A DNA stretch of 64,000 bases from Vibrio sp. BS-M-Sm-2 (GCF_041504345.1 NZ_CP167895.1:1116001-1180000), one strand, 5' to 3'; shown: positions 34,320 to 44,382, counted from the first letter of the stretch. Notes: a model not told the origin generated them from the sequence alone. Translations and numbers: made by a program.

Positions 34320-35048
34320 ATGAAATCTAGCTTAAGCATTCGATCTTATACCAAGCAATTTAATACCCATGCCCATGATGACCATCATCAATTGGTATTG
34401 CCGATCCAAGGCAGTATTAATATCGAAATGGTGGGGTATGCCGGCAAAGTGGCGGTGGGCGAATGCGTGGTGATTCCAGTAACCACCGCGCATGCGTTTA
34501 AGGCGGATGAAGCAGCGCGGTTTATTGTCGCGGATATGGCGGAGTTGCCGCAGCATTTGTTAGAGCATGAGCTTTCGGTTTTCACGATAACGCCACCTTT
34601 GATGAGCTTCTTGTTGTTTGTAGAGAAGCAGTTGGAATATCAGGTCGATAGCGGTATTGAGTCATCAATTTTGGATGTGTTTTCACTGCTGTTAGAGCAA
34701 CAACAAGTGAGCAAGAGCATCGACCCAAGAATCCGCGCCGTACAAAGGCTGATAGCGGATAATTACACGCAGCCGTTATCCATTTCACAACTTGCAGAAA
34801 CGGCCTGTTTGAGTCCTACTCAATTCAAAAAACGCTTCAAAGAATGCCTGGGTATCAGTGCCCTTAAATACATCACTCGATATCGTATGGAGAAAGCTCA
34901 AGCCTTGTTAACCCACACAGATTTACCTGTTCAATTGATCGCTGAAAATGTGGGATATAGTGATGTTTCTGCTTTCAGTCGCCGCTTCTCTCAGCACTTT
35001 GGAATGTCTCCAAGGGCGTTTCTAGGCTCAATGAAAGACAGTCTTTAG
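34320..35048 (+). CDS. AraC-family regulator
   Basis: From ATG 34320 the product has 242 residues. It has an N-terminal cupin-like ligand domain (HAHDDHHQLVLPIQG, then VIPVTTAHAF) and a C-terminal AraC HTH pair (LSISQLAETACLSPTQFKKR; LIAENVGYSDVSAFSRRFSQ). The gene for a DMT-type exporter follows 85 bases later in the same direction, so it probably controls that gene. The small cupin-type ligand domain suggests an amino acid or similar compound as signal (inference). Confidence 0.85.
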   Translation: MKSSLSIRSYTKQFNTHAHDDHHQLVLPIQGSINIEMVGYAGKVAVGECVVIPVTTAHAFKADEAARFIVADMAELPQHLLEHELSVFTITPPLMSFLLFVEKQLEYQVDSGIESSILDVFSLLLEQQQVSKSIDPRIRAVQRLIADNYTQPLSISQLAETACLSPTQFKKRFKECLGISALKYITRYRMEKAQALLTHTDLPVQLIAENVGYSDVSAFSRRFSQHFGMSPRAFLGSMKDSL

Positions 35049-35133
35049 AAACAACAATAGCGTCCTTTCGGCAAACTAACTTTTATCAATCTTCATTATT
35101 ATCTATTTCAGAACTGAAAATTGGGTAATAGAA

Positions 35134-36051
35134 ATGAATCTTGCCATCAATCGCGTTAACGAATTCCAAACGGGCACTTTAGCCATCTTGTTTGCTTCCA
35201 TTTTATGGGGCACGACAGGCACCGCCGCAAGTTTTGCGCCTGATCTAAGCCCATTAGCGATTGGTGCTTTCTCTATGGGTGTCGGCGGCCTAATGCAAGC
35301 GGGCTTAGCGTATCGAAAAATCCTATTAGTCCTTGATCAACTTTTGCAGAATAAGAAGCTGTTGGCAGTGAGCGCTTTGGCTTTGGCGGTCTATCCTTTA
35401 ACTTTCTATTCTTCAATGAAATTATCAGGCGTGGCGATTGGTACCGTGGTTTCGATTGCAACCGCACCTTTCTTTTCAGCACTGTTAGAGTGTCTGATTA
35501 GCAAAAATAACAACATCAACAAACGTTGGCTCACTAGCTTTGCGATTGGTGTCGTGGGTATTGGGTTGTTGGTGTTTTCAGAATCTTCATCGACGAATGA
35601 ATCCGGTGATGATCTAAAGCTGTTAGGTATTGCTTTGGGGTTGCTCGCTGGGTTGTGTTATGCCATTTATTCTTGGGCGACCAAAGCACTGATCGACAAA
35701 GGGATTAAGTCACAAGCGGCAATGGGCAGTATTTTTGGCCTTGGTGCGATGCTGTTGCTGCCAACGCTCTGGTTTACTGGTGAGAACCTGTTTTCCTCGC
35801 AGATTAACGTATTAGTCATCAGTTATCTGACGTTAATCCCACAATGCTTGGGCTATATCGCGTTCAGTTTTGGTTTACGCCACGTGACCGCGAGTAGCGC
35901 CAATCTGCTGACTCTGTTTGAACCAGTAGTCGCAGCGGTGCTTGCCGTCTGCGTTGTCGGTGAGCTGATTCCTTTTATAGGTTGGCTAGGTATGTTTCTG
36001 ATTGTGCTGTGCTTGTTGATACAGTCGAAGCCATCTAAAGGCACGTTATAA
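35134..36051 (+). CDS. EamA/RhaT-type DMT transporter
   Basis: The 305-residue protein has ten hydrophobic segments in two EamA halves (ILFASILWGTTGTAASFAPD near the start; LLAGLCYAIYSWATKALIDK in the second half). It is an inner-membrane transporter, probably an exporter of amino acids or metabolites. It likely forms a unit with the AraC gene just upstream. Confidence 0.85.
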   Translation: MNLAINRVNEFQTGTLAILFASILWGTTGTAASFAPDLSPLAIGAFSMGVGGLMQAGLAYRKILLVLDQLLQNKKLLAVSALALAVYPLTFYSSMKLSGVAIGTVVSIATAPFFSALLECLISKNNNINKRWLTSFAIGVVGIGLLVFSESSSTNESGDDLKLLGIALGLLAGLCYAIYSWATKALIDKGIKSQAAMGSIFGLGAMLLLPTLWFTGENLFSSQINVLVISYLTLIPQCLGYIAFSFGLRHVTASSANLLTLFEPVVAAVLAVCVVGELIPFIGWLGMFLIVLCLLIQSKPSKGTL

Positions 36052-36357
36052 GTATTTGTTTTGTTGAGCCTAATTGAAATTTATTCATGCGTAATTCTTA
36101 TAATTGAATAAAATCAGTATCTCAGTTGTGAGAGTGCTGTTACTATCGCTATCAATAGTCGGGGGGCATATACCTTATTTGGTGTTTGCTGAGATCGTTA
36201 ATCGAGACCCGTTGAACCTGATTCAGTTAACACTGGCGTAGGGAACTATAAGCACTCGATCTACGTCTGCACCCATGAAAACTTTCATGAGCCTAATGCG
36301 ACTTCTCCTTCGATCAGTGTTCGTTCTCCTACGTCTTGTAAGATAGTAGGAGCGACA
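36052..36357 (+). other. Leader region of the thiamine operon
   Basis: Between the transporter and thiD. It contains the TPP riboswitch and a further 110 bases before thiD that should form the expression platform. Confidence 0.6.
36157..36248 (+). ncRNA. TPP riboswitch
   Basis: The conserved THI-box pieces are in order: GGGGGGC at about 36161, CTGAGATCG near 36189, ACCCGTTGAACCTGATTCAG near 36209, and GGCGTAGGGAA near 36235. It binds thiamine pyrophosphate and lowers expression of the thiD-thiM genes downstream when thiamine is plentiful. Confidence 0.9.
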
Positions 36358-37251
36358 ATGACACACAGTTCTATTTCAAAAGATTTAACGCCAAAATCCT
36401 CAACACAGCAGCACTCTGCTGAAGACACGATTCGCACGAATACTCCGATTGTTTTAACCATCGCTGGCTCAGACAGCGGCGGCGGTGCAGGGATCCAAGC
36501 TGATATTAAAGCCATGTCTGCTACCGGTAGTTTTGCTTGTTCTGTGATTACCGCTATCACTTCCCAGAACACTCAAGGCGTTTCCGCCATTTTTCCTATT
36601 CCACTCGACCATGTCGCTAGTCAGTTAGATGCGGTTTTTACTGATCTCAATATCGTGGCAGTAAAAGTCGGCATGTTGGCCGATGCGCAAATCATCAAAG
36701 TCGTTGCAGACAAAATTAAGCAGTATCAACCTAAGCACTTAGTGATTGACCCTGTGATGGTCGCGACAAGTGGTGATCTGCTGTTAGAAAACTCGGCTAT
36801 CACCACGCTGAAACAAGAGCTGATTCCGCTGGCAGACATCATTACTCCTAACTTGCCAGAAGGCGCTGCACTTACAGGCAAAGCTGTCCCTGAAAGCGAA
36901 GCAGAAATGCAGGGCATGATTGAAGACTTACGCGCACTAGGTGCTAAAGCCGTTCTCTTGAAAGGCGGTCACTTAGAGAAGGATGAAAACAGTAACGACT
37001 TACTGATTCTGCCAACCACATCTGCTCTGATTAGCGCGAAGCGCTTTCCTACTAAAAATACCCACGGCACGGGTTGTACGCTCTCTTCTGCTATCGCTTC
37101 TTTCTTGGCTCAAGGCAATACGCTTCCAGAAGCTGTCGACTTAGGTAAACAATACATTTCACGTGCTATTGCTCATGCTGATGAGTTGCAAGTCGGTCAA
37201 GGTCACGGCCCGGTAAATCACTTCTTCGTTGGGCACGGTAATGTCCGTTAA
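36358..37251 (+). CDS. thiD: Hydroxymethylpyrimidine (phosphate) kinase ThiD
   Basis: The 297-residue protein carries TIAGSDSGGGAGIQADIK (about 36-53) and the C-terminal NTHGTGCTLSSAIAS with the catalytic Cys, both hallmarks of ThiD. It phosphorylates HMP and HMP-P to HMP-PP. The N-terminus has about 30 more residues than usual, and a start further in cannot be excluded. It is the first gene after the TPP riboswitch and overlaps the ATPase gene by 11 bases. Confidence 0.9.
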   Translation: MTHSSISKDLTPKSSTQQHSAEDTIRTNTPIVLTIAGSDSGGGAGIQADIKAMSATGSFACSVITAITSQNTQGVSAIFPIPLDHVASQLDAVFTDLNIVAVKVGMLADAQIIKVVADKIKQYQPKHLVIDPVMVATSGDLLLENSAITTLKQELIPLADIITPNLPEGAALTGKAVPESEAEMQGMIEDLRALGAKAVLLKGGHLEKDENSNDLLILPTTSALISAKRFPTKNTHGTGCTLSSAIASFLAQGNTLPEAVDLGKQYISRAIAHADELQVGQGHGPVNHFFVGHGNVR

Positions 37252-37999
37252 TACGGTTGGTGTTCAACTCAGCAATGCCTCCTTACGTTATAACGACAGT
37301 GAGCACGCGACCTTGTCTGGGTTGTCGCTTAGCTTAAACGCAGGTAAGTGGACGGTATTGTTGGGTCGAAGTGGCTGCGGGAAAACCACGGTATTGCGTT
37401 ATTTTGCAGGTTTGCTGGAAGACAAGGTGGAGTGGCAGGGCACATTGGCAACGTCTGATGAATTGCCTTTAACGGATCGCATTGCTTACATGGCGCAGCA
37501 AGATCTGTTGCTGCCATGGCTATCGGTCATCGACAATGTTTGCCTGAGTCATCGTTTTCAAAATCCAGCTTCTGATAAAGCACTGCAAATCAATCAAGCA
37601 CTCGAGTTATTAGCTGCGGTTGGTTTGGCTGATTGTGCGAATGCGATGCCGGATCAGTTGTCTGGTGGCATGCGCCAGCGTGTTGCTTTGGCTCGCACCT
37701 TAATGCAAGACAAGCCAGTGGTGCTGATGGATGAGCCGTTCTCTGCGCTGGATGCGGTAACAAGACACAAGCTGCAAAGTTTAGCGTGTGAACTGCTAAA
37801 AGGTAAAACCGTTGTGTTGATCACCCATGATCCACAAGAAGCGGTGCGTTTGGCGGACAATTTGTATGTGTTGCAAGGCACACCTGCGAGTGCTCAGTCT
37901 TTATCTGTGCCTCTCACGTCAACACCTCGAGTGTTAGATGGTGAATGTGCTGAGTTGCAACAAGCGATCTTAGCTCAGTTGGAACGTGATTATGAATGA
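37241..37999 (+). CDS. thiZ: ABC transporter ATPase for thiamine precursor (ThiZ-like)
   Basis: ATG 37241 is favoured over the TTG at 37229. The 252-residue protein has Walker A GRSGCGKTT, the Q-loop YMAQQDLLLPWL, signature LSGGMRQR and Walker B VVLMDEPFSALD. It energises uptake of a thiamine precursor (formylaminopyrimidine or HMP) with the permease and binding protein that follow. It overlaps the genes on both sides. Confidence 0.85.
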   Translation: MSVNTVGVQLSNASLRYNDSEHATLSGLSLSLNAGKWTVLLGRSGCGKTTVLRYFAGLLEDKVEWQGTLATSDELPLTDRIAYMAQQDLLLPWLSVIDNVCLSHRFQNPASDKALQINQALELLAAVGLADCANAMPDQLSGGMRQRVALARTLMQDKPVVLMDEPFSALDAVTRHKLQSLACELLKGKTVVLITHDPQEAVRLADNLYVLQGTPASAQSLSVPLTSTPRVLDGECAELQQAILAQLERDYE

Positions 38000-38807
38000 T
38001 TTAACGCGAAGCGAAGTTGGGGCTCGTTCAACCGACATACAGGCTAGCACTGAACGTCCTCGTCAGATGAATCCCGTTATGCGTTTGCTTATCAGCAGCG
38101 CCGTGATTCTCGGTTTATGGCAACTGGTGGTGGTTATCTTCGAGATGCCAAGCTTCATTCTGCCAGCTCCCGCAGAAGTCTTCATCAAGCTAATTGAACG
38201 TTACGATGTGCTACTCAAACACACTTGGGTGACTGCGCAGGAGATCTTACTTGGTCTATTGCTCGGTTTATCCATGGGGCTGTTTTTCGCCCTACAGATG
38301 TTGATGTTCGAACCGTTGAAACGCTGGTTGTTGCCTATCTTAATTGCTAGCCAAGCTATCCCTGTGTTTGCGATCGCGCCAGTATTGATGTTGTGGCTAG
38401 GCTATGGCATCGCGTCAAAAGTGGTGATGGCGGCGATCATTATCTTCTTCCCCGTGACCACTTGTTGTTACGACGGCCTGCGAAATACACCGACGGGCTA
38501 TCTTGATCTTGCCAAGACCATGGGTGCATCGAAATGGCAATTGTTGCGTTATATCCAACTGCCTGCTGCGCTGCCAACTTTGGCGTCTGGCATTCGTGTG
38601 GCTGTGGTTATTGCCCCAATTGGTGCGGTTGTCGGCGAGTGGGTGGGTTCGAGTGAAGGGCTGGGTTACCTAATGCTGCAAGCCAACGCACGCATGATCA
38701 TTGATGAGATGTTTGCTGCCTTATTCATCTTGGCGGTGCTATCTATTTCGCTCTATTTCATCACAGACAAATTACTTAAAAAAGCTATCCCTTGGGAGAA
38801 CCAGTGA
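37992..38807 (+). CDS. thiX: ABC transporter permease for thiamine precursor (ThiX-like)
   Basis: The ATG at 37992 overlaps the ATPase stop; a GTG two codons earlier is possible. The 271-residue protein has about six membrane segments and the permease EAA-type loop (KTMGASKWQLLRYIQLPAAL). It forms the membrane part of the ThiXYZ transporter. Confidence 0.85.
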   Translation: MNDLTRSEVGARSTDIQASTERPRQMNPVMRLLISSAVILGLWQLVVVIFEMPSFILPAPAEVFIKLIERYDVLLKHTWVTAQEILLGLLLGLSMGLFFALQMLMFEPLKRWLLPILIASQAIPVFAIAPVLMLWLGYGIASKVVMAAIIIFFPVTTCCYDGLRNTPTGYLDLAKTMGASKWQLLRYIQLPAALPTLASGIRVAVVIAPIGAVVGEWVGSSEGLGYLMLQANARMIIDEMFAALFILAVLSISLYFITDKLLKKAIPWENQ

Positions 38808-38926
38808 TGGTTAGCTCAATAACTCTTTGTTTAATAAAGCTTCGCTCAAGGCTATTTATCTAAACAAACCTCGTTAAAAATTAGATCGACAAACACAATA
38901 ATAATATTCAAAAGGAAAGGTTAACT

Positions 38927-39883
38927 GTGAAAAATACAAAATTGATAGGTGCAGTGGCACTGCTTGCTTCATTGGTTTCAGGTCATGCTCTAGCGGACTC
39001 TGAACAAAAGAAACTGACATTGATGTTGGATTGGTTTGTGAACCCGAACCACGGCCCGATTGTGATCGCTCAAGAGCGTGGCTACTTTGCTGACCAAGGT
39101 CTAGATGTTGAAATTCAAGAGCCAGCAGACCCAAGCACACCAGCAAAATTGGTCGCGGCAGGTAAGGTCGATTTAGCGGTAACTTACCAACCAAGTTTAA
39201 CCATGGATGTGGCAGCTGGCCTTCCTTTAGTTCGTGCATCAACCCTTATCGCGACGCCACTTAATACACTAATGGTATTGGATAATGGCAAGAACGATTC
39301 GCTAGCGGATCTGAAAGGTAAGAAGATCGGTATTGCGATCGCAGGAAACGAAGAAGCGACCATCGGCACTATGTTAGCTCAAGAGAACGTTGCGTTTACA
39401 GACGTGCAAACCATCAATGTCGGTTGGGCACTTTCGTCTTCATTGGCATCGGGCAAGGTAGATGCAATTTGGGGTGGCTTACGTAACTTCGAAACTAACC
39501 AGCTAGCCCTTGAAGGCTTTAAAGCCAAAGCATTCTTCCCTGAAGAGCACGGTGTGCCCGCTTACGATGAGCTTATCTTTGTTGCGAACGCAAAGCAGCA
39601 CGACGACGAAGCAATCAAAGCGTTCAACAAAGCATTGGAACAAGCAACCACTTACATTGTGAATCACCCACAAGAGTCATGGAGCGAGTTTGTTGCGTAT
39701 TCACCTGATACGCTGAATAACGAGCTTAACCAACGCGCATGGAACGACACACTGACTCGTTTTGCACTTCGCCCTTCAGCGGTTGATCTAAAACGTTACG
39801 ATGACTATGCGCAGTTCATGTTCGATAAAGGCATTATCAAAACGCTACCGAAAGCAGAAAACTACGTACCTGTATTTAACTAA
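38927..39883 (+). CDS. thiY: Thiamine-precursor binding protein (ThiY/NMT1-like)
   Basis: The 318-residue protein has a signal peptide (to about ALADSEQ) and the NMT1/THI5-like fold (LMLDWFVNPNHGPIVIAQE, then ADPSTPAKLVAAGKVDLAV). It captures an HMP-type pyrimidine in the periplasm and delivers it to ThiX/ThiZ. It lies 119 bases after thiX without a clear terminator. Confidence 0.85.
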   Translation: MKNTKLIGAVALLASLVSGHALADSEQKKLTLMLDWFVNPNHGPIVIAQERGYFADQGLDVEIQEPADPSTPAKLVAAGKVDLAVTYQPSLTMDVAAGLPLVRASTLIATPLNTLMVLDNGKNDSLADLKGKKIGIAIAGNEEATIGTMLAQENVAFTDVQTINVGWALSSSLASGKVDAIWGGLRNFETNQLALEGFKAKAFFPEEHGVPAYDELIFVANAKQHDDEAIKAFNKALEQATTYIVNHPQESWSEFVAYSPDTLNNELNQRAWNDTLTRFALRPSAVDLKRYDDYAQFMFDKGIIKTLPKAENYVPVFN

Positions 39884-39939
39884 TTCGTTTTCAACAAAAT
39901 GACAGCTGTAACCGAGTTGGGTTACCGCTAAGGAATCTC

Positions 39940-40620
39940 ATGAAATACCAAGACTTAATCCAAGCCTGTCAGCAAGATTGGCAAGACTACACCGAGCATG
40001 ATTTTGTTAAAACGTTGGCAAACGGCACTCTCGCTCAACCGTGTTTTTTGCATTACCTGAAGCAAGATTTTCTGTTCTTAAAACAGTATGCCCGTGCATA
40101 CGCGTTAGCGATTTACAAGGCTAAAACGTTGGCTGATATGCGCCGTGCACTGCCAAGTGTTCATGCGCTGCTAGATTCTGAAATCTCACACCACGTGACT
40201 TACTGTGGTCAATGGGGTTTAACGGAATCTGATTTAGAAAACGAACCGGAAGATTTCGGTACAGTCGCTTACACACGCTATGTTCTGGATGCAGGAATGA
40301 CGGGTGATCTTGTCGATCTCTATGCGGCACTGGCTCCGTGTTCAATTGGTTATGCCGTGATTGGTAAAGCGCTTCTTGAAAGTAGCGATACCGTGTTAGA
40401 AGACAACCCATACGCGAGCTGGCTGCAACTGTACGGCGGTGAAGAGTTCCAGTCTGGCGTGGCAACGGGCGCGGAATATTTCAATCAGCTGCTTTCTGAA
40501 ATTGATATTAACAGCGAGCGTGGTCAGAACATCGTTCATATCTTTAAAACGGCAACACGTATGGAAGTGGCTTTCTGGCAACAAGGGTTGAACGCTCTTA
40601 ATGATTTACCAGCGGCTTAA
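39940..40620 (+). CDS. tenA: Aminopyrimidine aminohydrolase TenA
   Basis: The 226-residue helical protein carries the TenA active-site elements, with Cys134 (ALAPCSIGY) as nucleophile, DFLFLKQYARAYALA near 43, and a late Glu in RMEVAFWQQG. TenA salvages degraded thiamine pyrimidine to HMP. It stands between thiY and thiM, so uptake of the precursor and its conversion are encoded together. Confidence 0.9.
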   Translation: MKYQDLIQACQQDWQDYTEHDFVKTLANGTLAQPCFLHYLKQDFLFLKQYARAYALAIYKAKTLADMRRALPSVHALLDSEISHHVTYCGQWGLTESDLENEPEDFGTVAYTRYVLDAGMTGDLVDLYAALAPCSIGYAVIGKALLESSDTVLEDNPYASWLQLYGGEEFQSGVATGAEYFNQLLSEIDINSERGQNIVHIFKTATRMEVAFWQQGLNALNDLPAA

Positions 40621-40650
40621 AAGCGACTTCTAACGAATAAGGATTAATCC

Positions 40651-41436
40651 ATGCTAACTGAACAAATCATCCAATCGCTGCGCGCAGTACGAGAGCAAAA
40701 ACCGTTGGTTGTGAACATCACCAACTATGTAGTGATGAACAACACGGCCAATGCGTTATTGGCGATTGGCGCTTCGCCTATTATGGCGCACTCACAACAA
40801 GAGCTTGCAGATATGATGTCTTTCTCTGGCGCCTTGGTGATCAACATCGGCACGCTCGACAGCGTTTGGACGCCAAGAATGTACTTTGCTGTTGAACAAG
40901 CGAATGCGAACAATAAGGTTGTGGTTCTTGACCCTGTGGGTTGTGGCGCAAGTAAGCTGCGTACTGAGACTTCTCGTGAAATCGCACGTTTAGCGGATAA
41001 GTTGATCATTCGTGGTAACGCATCTGAGATTATTGCACTAGCGGGTGAGCAGGCGCAGAGCAAAGGCGTTGATGCGCTAGATAGCAGTGATGCAGCATTA
41101 GGCGCTGCACAGTGTTTAGTGGCTGAATACGGTGCAAATGTGGTGATTTCTGGTGAGACAGATTACGTTGTCACCAAAGACAGCGTGGTGACCTTAAATA
41201 ATGGACACCAGATGATGCCGTATGTGACAGGCATGGGTTGTACTTTAACCGCATTGACGGGCGCATTTGCTGCCGTTGGTGATAAAAGTGGTTTGGCTGC
41301 AGCGGCGGTATTAGGCGTGGTTGGTGAAATCGCGGCAGAAAACTCACGCGGCCCGGGTAGCTTGCAGATGAACTTGCTCGATGAGTTGTATCAATTAGAT
41401 GAAGAAACTCTGATTCAACGTTTGAAGATTCAGTAA
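40651..41436 (+). CDS. thiM: Hydroxyethylthiazole kinase ThiM
   Basis: The 261-residue protein shows NYVVMNNTANALLAIGASP (substrate loop), VVLDPVGCGAS, and the catalytic TGMGCTLTAL with Cys197. It phosphorylates the thiazole moiety for thiamine salvage. It is the last gene of the riboswitch operon, followed by a strong terminator. Confidence 0.9.
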   Translation: MLTEQIIQSLRAVREQKPLVVNITNYVVMNNTANALLAIGASPIMAHSQQELADMMSFSGALVINIGTLDSVWTPRMYFAVEQANANNKVVVLDPVGCGASKLRTETSREIARLADKLIIRGNASEIIALAGEQAQSKGVDALDSSDAALGAAQCLVAEYGANVVISGETDYVVTKDSVVTLNNGHQMMPYVTGMGCTLTALTGAFAAVGDKSGLAAAAVLGVVGEIAAENSRGPGSLQMNLLDELYQLDEETLIQRLKIQ

Positions 41437-41470
41437 GCTCAATCTAGCTCCAAGAGCTTAACTTAAAGAA

Positions 41471-41503
41471 AAGCCCCCGACACTTATGTGTTGGGGGCTT
41501 TTA
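41471..41503. terminator. Bidirectional terminator between thiM and the chemoreceptor gene
   Basis: AAGCCCCCGACAC-TTAT-GTGTTGGGGGCTT with T-rich sides both ways. It serves thiM on the plus strand and the converging chemoreceptor gene. Confidence 0.85.
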
Positions 41504-41547
41504 TTATTGGTTCGGAACCGTGTCAGCTGTGTTAAAGGCTGGCTTCG

Positions 41548-43491
41548 TTAGGTTCTAAAACGATTCACTTGGCTTTCTAAATGGTGAGCAACTTCGGTTA
41601 AGTCGCTCGCTGCACCAGAAATACTGCTGACAGACTCTTGGTTACTTTGCGCTATGGTATTAGCACCTTGCGCGTTTTCTCCTAGAGATTTGGTTAGGCA
41701 ATCTTGCTCATCGACAGAGACTGCAATTTGACTGTTGGCTTGATTTAAATCTTGAATGTGTTGGTTTATCACATGCAAGTTCTGAGAAGCTTGTTGTGCC
41801 TGAGTTGAAGCATCGGAAACCGTGCTGTGGCTGACCTTAATAGATTCTAAGGCATCTTTAGCACCACGCTGTAACGAGGTGATGAGTTCATCAATTTGGC
41901 TTGCAGAATCTTGAGTGCGCTTGGCTAAGGTTCTTACTTCATCCGCAACTACTGCAAATCCGCGACCTTGTTCACCTGCGCGCGCAGCTTCAATAGCCGC
42001 ATTCAATGCTAACAGGTTGGTTTGCTCAGAAACGCCTTTAATTACTTCAAGAATGGCACCAATGTTCATCGACTCCTTGTGTAGGTCAGTCACTTTCTGG
42101 CTACTTATCTGCATGCTTTCATCGGCGCTGCCAATTTCGTGCAGTGTTTTGTCTACTTCTTTGAGTCCCATTGCCACATTCTCGGTTGCTTGGTTCGCAA
42201 CTTGAGAGGCGTGGTTAGCACTTGAAGCAATTTCTGATGTGCTTGAAGCCAGTTGATCAACGGCAGAAGAGATATTGATCATCTCGCTGTTCAATTGTGT
42301 TGCGTTGGTCGAGCTGTTGTTTGTCACCTGATTAAGTGATTCAGACATCTCACCAATACGCACACTAGAGCGGTTCACTTGGCCAACGATATCGCGCAGA
42401 GATTCAATCGTGATCTCCATATTAGTCAGCAGTTCGCCAATCTCGTTTTTGCTCTCGATGTTCACTTCAACATTCAGGTTGCCCTGAGAAAGCTCATTGG
42501 TGATCTGTTTAACCTGTGCGATACCTTTGGTGATAGAGCGAGTCACCAACACGGCGCTCGTCATGCCAATAACCAGAGCCACGCCCGTTAGCAAGAAGAT
42601 GATTTGAATCGAGCGTTTTTCACTGGCTTGCAGCTCTGGTGTTAATGCTTGTTTCTGTTGCTCTAGAATACTTTGAGCATCGGCCACTGCGATAGCTAAG
42701 CTGTCGCCAATAGAGGCGAGGGTAGCGGTTCTTTGAGTGTTCTCAATCATCTGTTGATGAACTTGCTCAAAGCCTTTTGCGTAAGCTTCGCGTTGGTTCG
42801 AGAAGTCTTCAATCAGCTCACTTTGGTAAGGCGATGATTTAAGAGATTCAATATCGCCCTCGATGCCTGGTAGCGCGTATTCAAAGATGTCTTTACCCGC
42901 TTCATAGGTTTTGAGGTCGTTGTTGTTTGAGTAACTTAGAACGGTGATTTTGGCTGCGAGAAAGTTCTCCATCAACATACCCGCATACAGACTCGCGTTT
43001 GGATCGTTGTTGTTGTAAGACTCATACAATAAGCTCTGAGCGGCTTTTAATGCATTAGTTTCTCGTTTGACCATCTCAACATTCACCAATTGGTCAATGA
43101 GCAGTTGGCTCTGTTTCATTGAGCCATAAGCCACATCGAATGCCGCAACGCTGTCTTGCACGAGTTGCAGGCTCGATAAGCTATCGGTTTTAGTCGTGGT
43201 TTGGATTAGGTTGTTCAGTAACTCATCAATCGCTAGCTTGCTTGATTGATAATTCGCTTCGTATTGCTCATCCAATGACTCTAAGTAGCGTTCAGAGGCT
43301 AGACGCATCTGAAGAAAGTGCACTTGGATGTTGCCTGACAATGTCGCTTTGTGGCTGAGTTCACTGTATTGGCTAAAGCCGTTCGACAAGGTTTGAATAC
43401 CTTTGTAACTCACAAAGCCTGAAATGACGAAAAAGAGCAAGCAGATGGCATAACCCAGCTTGATCTTGAGCGCTATAGAAAGGTGGCGCAT
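41548..43491 (-). CDS. Methyl-accepting chemotaxis protein
   Basis: The 647-residue chemoreceptor has a membrane segment at about 10-30, a long helical periplasmic domain (about 31-290, four-helix or HBM type), and a second membrane segment (IIFLLTGVALVIGMTSAVLV). HAMP follows, then the signalling helices with the conserved tip LEVIKGVSEQTNLLALNAAI and GEQGRGFAVVADEVR. It sits in the inner membrane and signals through CheA/CheW. It converges with thiM and is divergent from thiE. A link to thiamine compounds is only suggested by position. Confidence 0.9.
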   Translation of the reverse strand: MRHLSIALKIKLGYAICLLFFVISGFVSYKGIQTLSNGFSQYSELSHKATLSGNIQVHFLQMRLASERYLESLDEQYEANYQSSKLAIDELLNNLIQTTTKTDSLSSLQLVQDSVAAFDVAYGSMKQSQLLIDQLVNVEMVKRETNALKAAQSLLYESYNNNDPNASLYAGMLMENFLAAKITVLSYSNNNDLKTYEAGKDIFEYALPGIEGDIESLKSSPYQSELIEDFSNQREAYAKGFEQVHQQMIENTQRTATLASIGDSLAIAVADAQSILEQQKQALTPELQASEKRSIQIIFLLTGVALVIGMTSAVLVTRSITKGIAQVKQITNELSQGNLNVEVNIESKNEIGELLTNMEITIESLRDIVGQVNRSSVRIGEMSESLNQVTNNSSTNATQLNSEMINISSAVDQLASSTSEIASSANHASQVANQATENVAMGLKEVDKTLHEIGSADESMQISSQKVTDLHKESMNIGAILEVIKGVSEQTNLLALNAAIEAARAGEQGRGFAVVADEVRTLAKRTQDSASQIDELITSLQRGAKDALESIKVSHSTVSDASTQAQQASQNLHVINQHIQDLNQANSQIAVSVDEQDCLTKSLGENAQGANTIAQSNQESVSSISGAASDLTEVAHHLESQVNRFRT

Positions 43492-43752
43492 AACTATCCC
43501 TATATTTACCTGATTCCTTCATAGCGAAGTATTTCATAAAACAGCATTCTGGGCATGCTTAAGTGAACAGTTTGTGTATTAAGTAACGCTTTGGTTAAAA
43601 AATTTAGGTTTTTCGACATGCTTTCAACGAGTTGCGTATTTGAATTTACACGTCTAACTTGGGTAATTAGGTACTAACTTCCATGCACATGGTGCGATTT
43701 GTCGGTAAAATAGTACAACGTCAATTTTAGACATCGACTCCAAAGGTACGAA

Positions 43753-44370
43753 ATGAACCCTTATAAGCTCTACTTAGTAACGGATGACCAACAAGATATA
43801 GAAACGCTTAAGTTCGTGGTTGAACAAGCGGTCGCTGGTGGCGTCACTATGGTTCAAGTAAGAGAAAAGCATGGGGATGTGCGATCTTTCATTGAACGAG
43901 CACAAGCCGTAAAGTTGATTTTGGCTGGTTCGGGTGTACCGCTGATCATTAATGACCGAGTGGACGTTGCATTGGCTGTCGACGCTGATGGTTTGCATTT
44001 AGGGCAATCGGATATGCCAGCAGTGTTAGCACGCAAGCTTATTGGCCCTGATAAGATTCTTGGCTTATCGATTGAGACTGAACAGCAGCTTCAAGAAGTC
44101 GATAGTTTGCCGCTTGATTACATTGGCCTCAGTGCGCTGTTTGCCACACCGACCAAGACAAACCTAAAGAAACATTGGGGCTACGAAGGGATAGAATTGG
44201 CTTTGGAAACAACGGATTTACCGATCGTCGGTATTGGTGGCATTAACGAATCTAACATTCCGAAGCTGGTTCAGACGGGGATTCACGGCTTAGCGCTAGT
44301 CTCAGCAATATGTCACGCTGAAGATCCTAGAGAAGCGACGCAGGTTTTATTGTCTTTGATGGGAGAATGA
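43753..44370 (+). CDS. thiE: Thiamine-phosphate synthase ThiE
   Basis: The 205-residue protein contains MVQVREKHGD, PLIINDRVDVALAVDADGLH and a TP-K-T phosphate loop (FATPTKTN), as in ThiE. It joins HMP-PP and thiazole phosphate to thiamine phosphate, completing salvage with ThiD and ThiM. It is separated from the riboswitch operon by the chemoreceptor gene, and I see no riboswitch in front of it. Confidence 0.9.
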   Translation: MNPYKLYLVTDDQQDIETLKFVVEQAVAGGVTMVQVREKHGDVRSFIERAQAVKLILAGSGVPLIINDRVDVALAVDADGLHLGQSDMPAVLARKLIGPDKILGLSIETEQQLQEVDSLPLDYIGLSALFATPTKTNLKKHWGYEGIELALETTDLPIVGIGGINESNIPKLVQTGIHGLALVSAICHAEDPREATQVLLSLMGE

Positions 44371-44382
44371 GCTTGTAGAGGT

